Assembly (NCBI RefSeq): GCF_019656455.1
Contig: NZ_BPMK01000002.1
Span: 62,001-126,000, forward strand
Source of the DNA: Noviherbaspirillum aridicola
Lineage (GTDB): Bacteria; Pseudomonadota; Gammaproteobacteria; Burkholderiales; Burkholderiaceae_D
Direction of reading: 5' to 3'
Length of the DNA stretch: 64,000 nt
The position numbers and the translations under genes were made by a program. Shown here piece by piece: positions 22,616 through 30,786 of the stretch. The notes under the pieces were generated by a model. It was given only the letters and a program-made list of their open reading frames with translations, was not told the origin of the DNA and did no database searches. The stretch's first letter is position 1. The number at the start of each line of letters is the position of its first letter.

Positions 22616-23791
22616 TCAGGCGGCGTCGGCCATGCGGCCGGCGCCGGCCTGCTCCAGTCCGGCCCGGTACAGCGCTGCCACCAGGTCCGACTGCGTCACG
22701 ATGCCCACCAGCCGCTGGTTGCCGTCCACCACCGGCAGGTGATGCAGGCCGCTGTCGGAGAACAGCGGCACCAGGCTGGCGATGGGCTGGTCCGCCATCG
22801 CGCATCGTACCCGGGCAGTCATGATCTGGCCGACCACCTCGGGTTTGTCCGAGGTTGCGCCCGGTGCCGGGCGCAACAGGTTGCGAACCCTGTCGCTGAA
22901 GCCGTCCAGCCGGTCGAGATCGGCCTGCCTGAGAAAGTCATGCTCGGTGACGATGCCGATCACGCGGCGGAAACGGTTGATGACCGGCAGTGCCTTGATG
23001 CGGTGGTCGCGCAGCAGGCGCCAGGCCTCCTGCAGGCTGGTGCCGAATTCCGCGGTAATCACGTCGCGCGCCATGATCTCGGCGCAGTCGGTGTGCCCGA
23101 AATGCCGCTGGTAGGCCTGCATTTCGCTGCGCATCACCAGTTCCTGCAAGTCTTCCCGGCTGATGTCGAGCAGCGTGTCGCGCTGCCGCAATGCATGGTC
23201 GAGGTCCTGTTCGCTCACGCCGGCACGCGCGCCCGGCAGCGGGTCGGCGGTGCGATGCGGATTGGCCGGCGCCGCCGGCGCGAGCGGATAGCGGCGGCCG
23301 CACAGCCGGTTGTAGGCGACGGCGGCGCAGACCAGGGCCGCCGAGTTCACCGCCACCGGCATCAGGACGAAGGCATAGCCGAGATGCTCCGGCCCGCCCG
23401 CGCCGAGGGCGGCCATGACCGTCGCCGCGCCGCCGGGCGGGTGCAGGCAGCGCAGCAGGAACATCGCGCAGATCGAGGCGCCGAGCGCGACGCAGACCGC
23501 CGCCAGCGGCGCGCCGATCAGCTTGCCGCAGGCGATGCCGATCAGCGCCGACAGCACGTTCCCGCCGAACACGGGCCAGGGCTGGGCCAGCGGACTGGAG
23601 GGCAGGGCAAACGCCAGCAGCGCCGAGGCGCCGAGCGGCGCGACCAGCCAGGCCGAGGACGCATCCACCGTCCACATGCCGGCAAGGCCCGCGCAGGCCA
23701 GTCCGAGCAGCGCGCCGAGTATGGAGCGTGCCTGTTCGCGGGCGGAGAGGGCGACGGGGGGCGGCAGGAATCGGCGAAAGCGGGAAATCAT
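22616..23791 (-). CDS. HPP-family membrane protein with two CBS domains
   Basis: A 391-residue protein. The N-terminal HPP domain has four to five membrane helices and the motif HPPGGAAT (around residue 118) that names the family. Two CBS domains follow (roughly 250-300 and 320-380; DVITAEFGTSLQEAW, IKALPVINRF, IVTEHDF, then LHHLPVVDG, GIVTQSDL). HPP proteins have been linked to nitrite transport in plastids; CBS pairs usually bind adenosine nucleotides and gate the attached domain. The ATG at 23791 (MISRFRRF) is chosen over the longer open frame because it directly precedes the conserved helices. Confidence 0.85.
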   Translation of the reverse strand: MISRFRRFLPPPVALSAREQARSILGALLGLACAGLAGMWTVDASSAWLVAPLGASALLAFALPSSPLAQPWPVFGGNVLSALIGIACGKLIGAPLAAVCVALGASICAMFLLRCLHPPGGAATVMAALGAGGPEHLGYAFVLMPVAVNSAALVCAAVAYNRLCGRRYPLAPAAPANPHRTADPLPGARAGVSEQDLDHALRQRDTLLDISREDLQELVMRSEMQAYQRHFGHTDCAEIMARDVITAEFGTSLQEAWRLLRDHRIKALPVINRFRRVIGIVTEHDFLRQADLDRLDGFSDRVRNLLRPAPGATSDKPEVVGQIMTARVRCAMADQPIASLVPLFSDSGLHHLPVVDGNQRLVGIVTQSDLVAALYRAGLEQAGAGRMADAA

Positions 23792-23999
23792 CGACGGGTC
23801 GGGGCAGGATGTGCTGGCGCTTGCGTTGGGAGCGGCGATTATACAAGCGGCATGCTTTTCGTCCGACGCTCCCGCCCGACGGAGCCTGTCCGGCCCGGAT
23901 AACAAAATATTACACGGCTGAGTCACCGCAACAGGCGCCCCATCGCCGCAAACTCCCGCCCCACCGCCGGGTCAGACCGCCGAACACCAAGGAGGCAAG

Positions 24000-24080
24000 G
24001 TGCAGCCTGAAGATTTCGTCGCCAACATCATTCTGTTCGTCGTTGCCATAGTGGTCCTGCTGTATTTCCTGGTTTTCTGA
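24000..24080 (+). CDS. 26-residue single-helix membrane peptide
   Basis: A GTG at 24000 with a strong Shine-Dalgarno (AAGGAGGCAAG) opens a frame of 26 codons ending TGA at 24078-24080. The peptide begins MQPEDFVANII and continues as one uninterrupted hydrophobic helix (LFVVAIVVLLYFLVF). The perfect ribosome site, a short polar N-terminus and a clean helix argue for a real small membrane protein. KdpF is of similar size, but no kdp genes are near and the sequence is not close. It is divergent from the HPP-CBS gene, with 208 bases between starts. Confidence 0.6.
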   Translation: MQPEDFVANIILFVVAIVVLLYFLVF

Positions 24081-24145
24081 TCCCCGCGGTCCGGCCAGCC
24101 GGAATACCCGATGTCTTGTCCCGCAGGGCTTCAATTTCCCCTTAG

Positions 24146-24166
24146 CAACAAAGAAATTCCTTGTTG
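24146..24166. promoter_or_regulatory. Inverted repeat upstream of a GGDEF/EAL gene
   Basis: CAACAA-N9-TTGTTG lies about 113 bases before the GGDEF/EAL gene start, in a locally AT-rich stretch that probably holds its promoter. It is a candidate operator; nothing further can be said from sequence. Confidence 0.3.
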
Positions 24167-24278
24167 TGGCCGCGTTTGATTGATGGTAAACATTCGTTTC
24201 CAGGAAGCACATCAACACGGCGACGCGATGCCTGGGGCGCGCCGCGTGAGACGATAAGACGCCAGGCGGAGACACCGG

Positions 24279-26537
24279 ATGGGAAAGCAAGCCGCAGGGC
24301 GTACCGCGGGCGAAGTGCGGGCGAACCTGCATGCGTTGCGCAATGTCGCGCTGAGCTGGATCGTCGATGCCGCAATCCTCGCGCTGCTGGCGCGGCTTGC
24401 CGGCGTGCCGGCGATGGTGCCGGCGCTCTACCTCGGCATCGGACTCGCCTATGTCGCGGCCGCGTGGTACATGCTGCGCAGCGGCCGGGCGGAACGGCAT
24501 GCCGACCCCACGCTCTCCTTTCCGCAACTGCTCGCGGCGGTCGCCAATCAGTGCCTCGGCCTGTGGCTCGCGCCGTCCATCGGCATCTTCTTCCTGCTCA
24601 ATATCTTCCAGGTTTTCGCCTACGGGCTGTTTACGCTCGGTGCCCGCGAGTTCCGGCTGCTGCTGCTGGAGGCGGTCGCGCTCACGCTGCCTGCCTTCGT
24701 CGTCGCGGGCATGCAGATATCCTTCCCGGTCGACACCGCCGGCGGACGCTTCCTGCTGTTCGTGGTGTTCGTCACGAGCCTGGGTCGCTTCGTCTGGGTC
24801 GGCAACTACGCGGGCGCGCTGCGGCGCAAGCTGTTCTCCCAGCGCGCCGCGCTCGCCGAGAGCGAATCGCGCTTCCGCGCGCTGACCGAGCTGTCTTCCG
24901 ACTGGTTCTGGGAACAGGACGCGCAGCTGCGTTTCTCCCGCATCGAAACCGGCGGCGCGCACGCCGAGACGCCGGAGGCGGCGCTGCTCGGCAAGCTGCC
25001 GTGGGAAGCCGGATTCGAGGTCGAGCTCGAGGGCGGCTGGGAAGGCTACCGCTTGCTGGCGGCGGGCCGCGCCGAGTACCGCGACATCGTGATGAAGCGG
25101 CGCACCTCGGACGGACAGGAATACATCGTCAGCCTCAGCGGCCGGCCGCTGTTCGATGAGGCGGGCGTGCTGCAGGGATACCGGGGCGTGGCGCGCGAGA
25201 TCACCGAGAAGCGGCTGGCGCAGCAGCGCATCGAGCATCTCGCCACCCACGACATCCTGACCGGGCTGCCGAACCGGCTGATGTTCACCCAGCTGCTCGA
25301 CATGGCGGTACGCATGTCGCGCCGCAACCAGCGCCGCTTCGCGCTGCTGTTCATCGACCTCGACCGTTTCAAGCAGATCAACGATACCCTCGGCCACGAA
25401 GCCGGCGACGAGCTGCTCAGGGAGATCGCCAACCGCTTCACCGCCGCGCTGCGCGGCAGCGACGTGGTGGCTCGCCTGGCCGGCGACGAATTCGTGGTGC
25501 TGTTGCAGGAGCTCGACAGCGAGTCGCAGGCGGGGACCGTGGCCGACAAGCTGCTGGCCGAGGCATGCAGGCCGATGACGATCGCGGGCCAGGAATGCCG
25601 CGTCAGCGCCAGCATCGGCATCGCGGTGTTTCCCGAGGACGCCGGCGACGGCGACAGCCTGCTGCGCAATGCCGACAGCGCAATGTACCTGGCCAAGGAA
25701 CAAGGCAAGAACAACTGCTGCTTCTATTCACAGGGGGTGCACTCGCACGCGTTCGAACGCATGACGGTGGAGAACGAGCTGCGCCACGCGCTGGCGCGCA
25801 AGGAATTCAGCCTGCATTACCAGGCCAGGCGTGCCCTCGCGAGCGGCGAGATACGCGGCGTCGAGGCGCTGCTGCGCTGGAACAATGCCAGGCTCGGCAT
25901 GGTGGCCCCGGGCCAGTTCCTGCGCGTGGCGGAAGAATCGGGCGCCATCATCCCGATCGGCAAATGGGTGCTGCATGCCGCCTGCACGCAAGCCGTCGCC
26001 TGGCAGCGCATCGGCCTGCCCAGGATGAGCATGGCGGTCAACCTGTCGCCGGCGCAGTTTGCGCACGAGCGCCTGGTGAACGACATCGCCGACGCGCTGG
26101 CACAGACCGGACTGGCGCCGGAACTGCTGGAAATCGAAATCACCGAAGCCATGGTCTTCCACGATCCGGCGCGGGCGGCGGCCACGCTGAGGGCGGTCAA
26201 GGCGCTCGGCGTCAAGCTGGCGATCGAGGATTTCGGCACCGGCTACGCGACGCTCGGGCAGCTGCGCGAATTCCCCGTCGATACGCTCAAGGTCGACCGC
26301 TCCTTCATCCGCAACCTCGGCGAGATCGGCGGCAACCGCGCGCTGACCGAAGCCATCATCAATTTCGGCCGCGAGCTGCATGTCACGGTGGTGGCCGAGG
26401 GCGTGGAGACCGCGGAGCAGGAAAGCTTCCTGCGCGAGAGCGCCTGCGACGAGGTGCAGGGATTCTATGTGAGCAAGCCGTTGCCGGCGGAAGCATTGCC
26501 GGAACTGTTCGCGCCGCCGGACGCCATGCCGGCCTGA
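24279..26537 (+). CDS. Membrane PAS-GGDEF-EAL cyclic-di-GMP enzyme
   Basis: A 752-residue protein: four or five membrane helices (about 20-185), PAS (about 195-315), GGDEF (about 325-485) and EAL (about 495-740). The cyclase motif reads ARLAGDEF, with Ala for the first Gly, a common and often active variant; an RxxD inhibitory site precedes it. EALLRW is present, but the usual DDFGTGY is EDFGTGY, a change in a metal-coordinating Asp that could weaken hydrolysis. It may therefore be mainly a cyclase, or its EAL may act as a c-di-GMP or GTP sensor. A periplasmic binding-protein gene follows after 60 bases and may share its transcript. Confidence 0.9.
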   Translation: MGKQAAGRTAGEVRANLHALRNVALSWIVDAAILALLARLAGVPAMVPALYLGIGLAYVAAAWYMLRSGRAERHADPTLSFPQLLAAVANQCLGLWLAPSIGIFFLLNIFQVFAYGLFTLGAREFRLLLLEAVALTLPAFVVAGMQISFPVDTAGGRFLLFVVFVTSLGRFVWVGNYAGALRRKLFSQRAALAESESRFRALTELSSDWFWEQDAQLRFSRIETGGAHAETPEAALLGKLPWEAGFEVELEGGWEGYRLLAAGRAEYRDIVMKRRTSDGQEYIVSLSGRPLFDEAGVLQGYRGVAREITEKRLAQQRIEHLATHDILTGLPNRLMFTQLLDMAVRMSRRNQRRFALLFIDLDRFKQINDTLGHEAGDELLREIANRFTAALRGSDVVARLAGDEFVVLLQELDSESQAGTVADKLLAEACRPMTIAGQECRVSASIGIAVFPEDAGDGDSLLRNADSAMYLAKEQGKNNCCFYSQGVHSHAFERMTVENELRHALARKEFSLHYQARRALASGEIRGVEALLRWNNARLGMVAPGQFLRVAEESGAIIPIGKWVLHAACTQAVAWQRIGLPRMSMAVNLSPAQFAHERLVNDIADALAQTGLAPELLEIEITEAMVFHDPARAAATLRAVKALGVKLAIEDFGTGYATLGQLREFPVDTLKVDRSFIRNLGEIGGNRALTEAIINFGRELHVTVVAEGVETAEQESFLRESACDEVQGFYVSKPLPAEALPELFAPPDAMPA

Positions 26538-26597
26538 GGAAGAGTAGCTGTTGCTGCAAATGCTGGGAAAACCACGATAACAAAGGGAGACAACAAC

Positions 26598-27725
26598 ATG
26601 TTCGCAAAGAGAATCGCCACCATCCTGCTCGCGTGTTCCGCCGCCGGGCTTGCCCACGCCGGCGAGGTCCGGATCGGCTCGGTGACCGGCATCACCGGTC
26701 CTAACGCCTCCACCGGGGCGGAAGGCACCGTACTGGTCACGAACTACCTGCAGATGATCAACGACAAGGGCGGCATCAACGGCAACACGCTTGCGCGGGT
26801 GATCAAGGACGACCAGTACGATCCGAAGAAGACCGCGGCGCTGACGGAAGAGGCGATCGTCAAGGACAACGTGGTCGCGCTGGTGAACGCGGTCGGCACC
26901 GCCAACACCATCGCGGTCATGAAGTCCGGCGTGCTCACCAAGCACAAGGTGCCGCTGCTCGGCGTGTTCAGCGGCGCCGATGCGATTCGCGGCCCGGGCT
27001 CGGAGATGATCTTCCATACCCGCGCCAGCTACACCGACGAAGTGATGAAGATCGCGCGCCTGTCGTCCACCCTCGGCCTCAAGCGGGTCGCGGTGCTGTA
27101 CCAGGATGACGGCTTCGGCGCCGGCATCAACCAGAGCATCGCCAGGGCCGCCGCGGACTACATGTTCGAAGTGGTGGCGAAGGCGCCGTACAAGGCGGGC
27201 GAGACCGACTTCAGCGCGCATGTGAAGCAGATCGCCGACGCCAGGCCGCAGGCGATCTTCCTGATGGGCGTGCCGGATGCGGTGATCCGCTTCATGAAAG
27301 CCTACGAGGCCCCGACCGGCGCCGCGCAGATCTACACGCTGTCCTTCGTGCCGGCCAAGCTCTTGTCCGACAGCGTGGGCGAAAAGAAGGTGCGCGGCGT
27401 CGGCATCAGCCAGGTCGTGCCCAACCCCAACTCCGTCACGCTGCCGCTGGCGCGCGAATTCCAGGCCTTCCTCAAGTCGCCCTACGGCAAAGGCATCAGC
27501 TCCAATCCGACCAACTTCGAGGTGTACCTGAACATCCGCCTGCTGACCGAGGCCATCCGCATGGCCGGTCCGCAGCCGACGCCGGAGAAGGTCACCAAAG
27601 CGCTGACGTCGATGAACGGCTATTCGCTCGCCGGCTATCCGATCAGCTTCGGCGAAAGCAAGCGGACCGGTTCGCACTATCTCGACATCGGCGTGATCGG
27701 CGCCGGCGGCCGGCTCAACTACTGA
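26598..27725 (+). CDS. Branched-chain amino-acid-type ABC substrate-binding protein (orphan)
   Basis: A 375-residue periplasmic protein of the LivJ/LivK type-1 fold. A Sec signal peptide ends at AHA (about residue 22), then GEVRIGSVTGITGPNAS; IKDDQYDPKKTAALTEEAIVKDNVVALVN and LGLKRVAVLYQDDGFG are typical of the family. It would bind an amino acid, amide or related small molecule. No permease or ATPase genes are adjacent, so it either serves a remote transporter or presents ligand to the GGDEF/EAL protein encoded just upstream (inference). The ATG at 26598 has AAAGGGAGA upstream. Confidence 0.88.
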   Translation: MFAKRIATILLACSAAGLAHAGEVRIGSVTGITGPNASTGAEGTVLVTNYLQMINDKGGINGNTLARVIKDDQYDPKKTAALTEEAIVKDNVVALVNAVGTANTIAVMKSGVLTKHKVPLLGVFSGADAIRGPGSEMIFHTRASYTDEVMKIARLSSTLGLKRVAVLYQDDGFGAGINQSIARAAADYMFEVVAKAPYKAGETDFSAHVKQIADARPQAIFLMGVPDAVIRFMKAYEAPTGAAQIYTLSFVPAKLLSDSVGEKKVRGVGISQVVPNPNSVTLPLAREFQAFLKSPYGKGISSNPTNFEVYLNIRLLTEAIRMAGPQPTPEKVTKALTSMNGYSLAGYPISFGESKRTGSHYLDIGVIGAGGRLNY

Positions 27726-28624
27726 TCGGCGGGGCGGGCAGCCGGCCGCCGCCGGCTGTCGCCGGGCGCGACCGAAGCCAGGAAGACCGCGCCGCAGATC
27801 AGGCAGCCGCCGAGCAGGGTCCTGGCGGCCGGCACTTCCCCCGCCAGCAGCCAGGCCAGCGCGATGCCGTAGACCGGCTCCAGCCCGAAAATCACGCTCG
27901 TCGTGCGCGCCTGCAGGTGACGCAGGCTGGCCACCACCAGGCCCTGTCCGAGCGCGGTGAAGACAACGCCGAGCAGCACCAGGTAAGGAAGGACGCCGAC
28001 CGGCACCGCGTCATTGCCCGTCAGCGCGAACGGCAGCGTGCACAGCGCCGCGAAACCCTGCTGGTAGAAGGAGACGACGACGGCGGGGTATCTGCCCGAC
28101 CCGGCGCGGATCAGCAGCGACAGCACGGCATAGGTCAGCGCCGACAGCAGGCCCCACAGCAGACCCTGGGTCATGCGGTTGCCGAAGTCGAAGCCGGGCA
28201 CGACGAGTATCAGGCCGGCGGTGACCGCAAGCGCCGTCGCCACCTCGCGCCGGCGCAGCCGCTCGCCGAACACCAGCGGTTCGAGCAAGGTCGTAAACAG
28301 CGGAAACGCCGCGAACGCCAGCAGGCCGATGGCGACCGTGGAGACCTGGATCGCGTGGAAAAAGGTGAACCAGTGCAGCGCGAGAATGGCGCCCGACAGC
28401 GCCACCAGCCCCAGGTCCCTGCCGCCCTGCAGGCGCAGGCTGGTCCTTGTCAGGACGGCAAACAGCAGCAGCGCGAGGCTGCCGAAGACGGTGCGGCCGG
28501 CGGTCAGCGTCAGCGAGCCCACCGGCACCAGCTTGGCAAACAGGCCGGCGCCGCCGGCGAGCAGGACGGCGACATGGATCTGGGTCAGGCCGATGCGCCG
28601 GCCGCGGTCTGGCAATTTTTGCAT
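27719..28624 (-). CDS. EamA/DMT-family transporter
   Basis: A 301-residue inner-membrane protein of about 10 helices, with the internal duplication of two EamA domains (approximately 15-145 and 155-285). ALHWFTFFHAIQVSTVAIGLLAFAAFPLFTTLLEP and the second-half GLEPVYGIALAWLLAGE are EamA hallmarks. Family members export or import amino acids, sugars or metabolites; the substrate is unknown. Its 3' end overlaps that of the binding-protein gene by 7 bases (convergent). It is divergent from the RlmN-like gene. Confidence 0.88.
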   Translation of the reverse strand: MQKLPDRGRRIGLTQIHVAVLLAGGAGLFAKLVPVGSLTLTAGRTVFGSLALLLFAVLTRTSLRLQGGRDLGLVALSGAILALHWFTFFHAIQVSTVAIGLLAFAAFPLFTTLLEPLVFGERLRRREVATALAVTAGLILVVPGFDFGNRMTQGLLWGLLSALTYAVLSLLIRAGSGRYPAVVVSFYQQGFAALCTLPFALTGNDAVPVGVLPYLVLLGVVFTALGQGLVVASLRHLQARTTSVIFGLEPVYGIALAWLLAGEVPAARTLLGGCLICGAVFLASVAPGDSRRRPAARPADQ

Positions 28625-28735
28625 GCCGCATCATAACCGCAGCCGGCATCCGCGCAAATGGTGGCGCTTGCCGGTCCGGATGCGGATAATGTGCGGCTTG
28701 TTCCGCCGCCGCGCGCCGACGACGCGCCGCATCCC

Positions 28736-29767
28736 ATGCACATCGAATCCCTTCGCCGGCGCCTGCGTGCCGCCGGCGCCATGCCCCTCCATGAACAGCG
28801 CGTGCTGCGCGACTGGCTGCAGCGCCGCTCGCGCGATGCCGGCCGGCGCCGCGCCGACGACTTCCTGCCCAAGCCCCTGCGCGAGGCGCTGCCCGCCATT
28901 GATGCGGAACTCGATGGTCTGGCGAGGCTGGTCTCCACCCACCCGACCGACGGCGGCTCGGCCCGGCTGCTGGTCGCGCTCGCCGACGGTCAGACGGTGG
29001 AGAGCGTGCTGCTGCCGCGCGGCGGGCTGTGCGTTTCCAGCCAGGTCGGCTGCGCGGTGGGCTGCCAGTTCTGCATGACCGGCCGCAGCGGCCTCATCCG
29101 CCAGCTCACCGGCGGCGAAATCGCCGCCCAGGTGGTGCTGGCGCGCTCGCTGCGCGCGGTGAAGAAAGTCGTCTTCATGGGGATGGGAGAGCCGGCCCAC
29201 AATCTCGACCATGTGCTCGATGCGATCGAACTGCTCGGCACCGAAGGCAATATCGGCCACAAGAGCCTGGTGTTTTCCACCGTCGGCGACCGTCGCGCGT
29301 TCGAGCGCCTGCCGCTGGGGCCGGTCAAGCCCGCGCTGGCGCTGTCGCTGCACACCACCAAGCCGGCGCTGCGCGACATCCTGCTGCCGCGGGCGCCGCG
29401 CATCACGCCGGCCGAACTGGTCGCGCTCGGCGAGCAGTATGCGCGCGCCACCCATTACCCGGTGCAGTATCAGTGGACCCTGCTGGAGGGGATCAACGAC
29501 GGCGAGGATGAGCTGGATGGCATCGTCGACCTGCTCAGGGGGAAGTTCGCGGTGCTCAACATGATCCCCTGGAACAGCATCCCCGACCTGCAGTTCAGGC
29601 GGCCGAGCTGGGAGCGTGCGAGGGAGATCGCGCGCACGCTGCATCGGCGCGGCGTGCTGACCAAGCTGCGCGACTCGGCGGGGCAGGAGGTCGACGGCGG
29701 CTGCGGCCAGTTGCGCGCGCGGGCGCTCGCCGCCGGGGAAAAGACGATTCCGGTGCGGGCCGCCTGA
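28736..29767 (+). CDS. RlmN-like radical SAM RNA methyltransferase
   Basis: A 343-residue enzyme of the RlmN/Cfr family, which methylates adenine C2 (or C8) in rRNA/tRNA by a radical SAM mechanism. The 4Fe-4S motif is C106-x3-C110-x2-C113; the two extra mechanistic Cys of RlmN correspond to Cys99 (in LCVSSQVGC) and Cys323 (in GGCGQLR). GMGEPAHN, SLHTT and NMIPWN are also recognisable. It differs from housekeeping RlmN at FCMTG (RlmN has FCSTA) and in the N-terminal region, so it is probably a paralogue of uncertain RNA target. ATG 28736 is chosen by family length; an in-frame ATG at 28658 would add 26 residues. Neither has a strong ribosome site. Confidence 0.85.
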   Translation: MHIESLRRRLRAAGAMPLHEQRVLRDWLQRRSRDAGRRRADDFLPKPLREALPAIDAELDGLARLVSTHPTDGGSARLLVALADGQTVESVLLPRGGLCVSSQVGCAVGCQFCMTGRSGLIRQLTGGEIAAQVVLARSLRAVKKVVFMGMGEPAHNLDHVLDAIELLGTEGNIGHKSLVFSTVGDRRAFERLPLGPVKPALALSLHTTKPALRDILLPRAPRITPAELVALGEQYARATHYPVQYQWTLLEGINDGEDELDGIVDLLRGKFAVLNMIPWNSIPDLQFRRPSWERAREIARTLHRRGVLTKLRDSAGQEVDGGCGQLRARALAAGEKTIPVRAA

Positions 29768-30703
29768 TCAGCCTGATCGGCCCCGGGTGTTGCGTTTCGC
29801 CGCCGCCCCGACGGTTTCGCGCAGCCAGCGCAACGGCGCCTCGCTGTCGCGCGTGGCGAGCCAAAGCTGCGACAGCGCGATCTCGGGCAGCGGCACCGGA
29901 CATGGCGCGATGCGCAGGCCATCCAGGCCCCGCCAGCTCTGTGCCAGCATCTCCGGCACGGTGGTGATCGTCATGTCTTCCTCCAGCAGCGACGGCAGGA
30001 TGCCGAAGCGGCTGGTGGCGAACACCACCCTGCGCGCCAGCGACCGCGACGCCAGCCATTCATCCGCCGCGCTCTCGAAGGCGCCGCGATAGCTGACCAG
30101 CAGATGCGTGCGCTCGAGGTAGGCGCGCAGGCTCAGGCCCGCGCGCGGGGCGTTCGCGCTACTGAATACGCAGCGGTAGCCCATGCGGCGCAGCGGTCCC
30201 TGCCTGCACCAGGCCGGCACCGCCTGCACCGGCGTCACCGCCAGGTCCATCTCGCCCCGTTCCAGCATTTCCGCGGCGCGGAACGGATCGGTATTGACGA
30301 TCGACAGCCTGACTCCCGGCGCCGCGCGCCGCACCGCCGTGAACAGGCGCGGCGCCAGCCAGATCTCCACCCAGTCCGGCATGCCTATCACGAAGGTCTG
30401 TTCCGAGCGCGACGGGTCGAAGGACATGCCCTCGAACACCGCCTGGTGAATCGACAGCAGGGCCGGCTTCAAACGGCTTTCCAGCTGCATGGCCCGGGAG
30501 GTGGGCTGCATGCCGCTGCGGGTGCGCACGAACAGCGGATCGTCGAAGAATTCACGCAGGCGGGCCAGCGCGCCGCTCACCGCCGGCTGGCCGAGATGCA
30601 GCCGCTCCGCCGCGCGCGACACGCTGCGCTCGCGCATCAGGACCAGGAAGGCGACCAGCAGGTTCAGGTCGAGCTTTCGAAAATCGTTTTCCCTGATATC
30701 CAT
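29768..30703 (-). CDS. LysR-family transcriptional regulator
   Basis: A 311-residue regulator. The winged HTH spans about residues 10-70: LLVAFLVLMRERSVSRAAERL, GQPAVSGALARLREFFDDPLFVR and MQPTSRA, matching the NodD/LinR-type branch of LysR. The C-terminal effector domain (about 95-300) has the usual two lobes. The ATG at 30703 is chosen because it precedes the HTH by the normal distance. It is divergent from the MBL-fold hydrolase gene with 83 bases between, the classic layout for a LysR protein controlling its neighbour. Its stop abuts that of the RlmN-like gene. Confidence 0.9.
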   Translation of the reverse strand: MDIRENDFRKLDLNLLVAFLVLMRERSVSRAAERLHLGQPAVSGALARLREFFDDPLFVRTRSGMQPTSRAMQLESRLKPALLSIHQAVFEGMSFDPSRSEQTFVIGMPDWVEIWLAPRLFTAVRRAAPGVRLSIVNTDPFRAAEMLERGEMDLAVTPVQAVPAWCRQGPLRRMGYRCVFSSANAPRAGLSLRAYLERTHLLVSYRGAFESAADEWLASRSLARRVVFATSRFGILPSLLEEDMTITTVPEMLAQSWRGLDGLRIAPCPVPLPEIALSQLWLATRDSEAPLRWLRETVGAAAKRNTRGRSG

Positions 30704-30786
30704 GATCTGAACAATCGATTTGAATGATGAAAGGATAGCGGAAATAATCCTTTGTCCGCGACAACGCATTCAATCGGGAGTGAAGA
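30704..30786. promoter_or_regulatory. Divergent promoter between lysR-type gene and MBL hydrolase
   Basis: This 83-base AT-rich gap must hold both promoters. It contains the 8-bp palindrome AATCGATT at 30713-30720, flanked by TGAAC on one side and TGAAT on the other, and is the likely LysR binding region. A clear T-N11-A repeat of full length is not evident. GGGAGTGAAG provides the ribosome site for the hydrolase gene. Confidence 0.45.

Noticed and set aside
24000-24080. KdpF potassium ATPase subunit
   Set aside because: Similar size and helix, but no kdpABC genes are near and the sequence is not convincingly alike.
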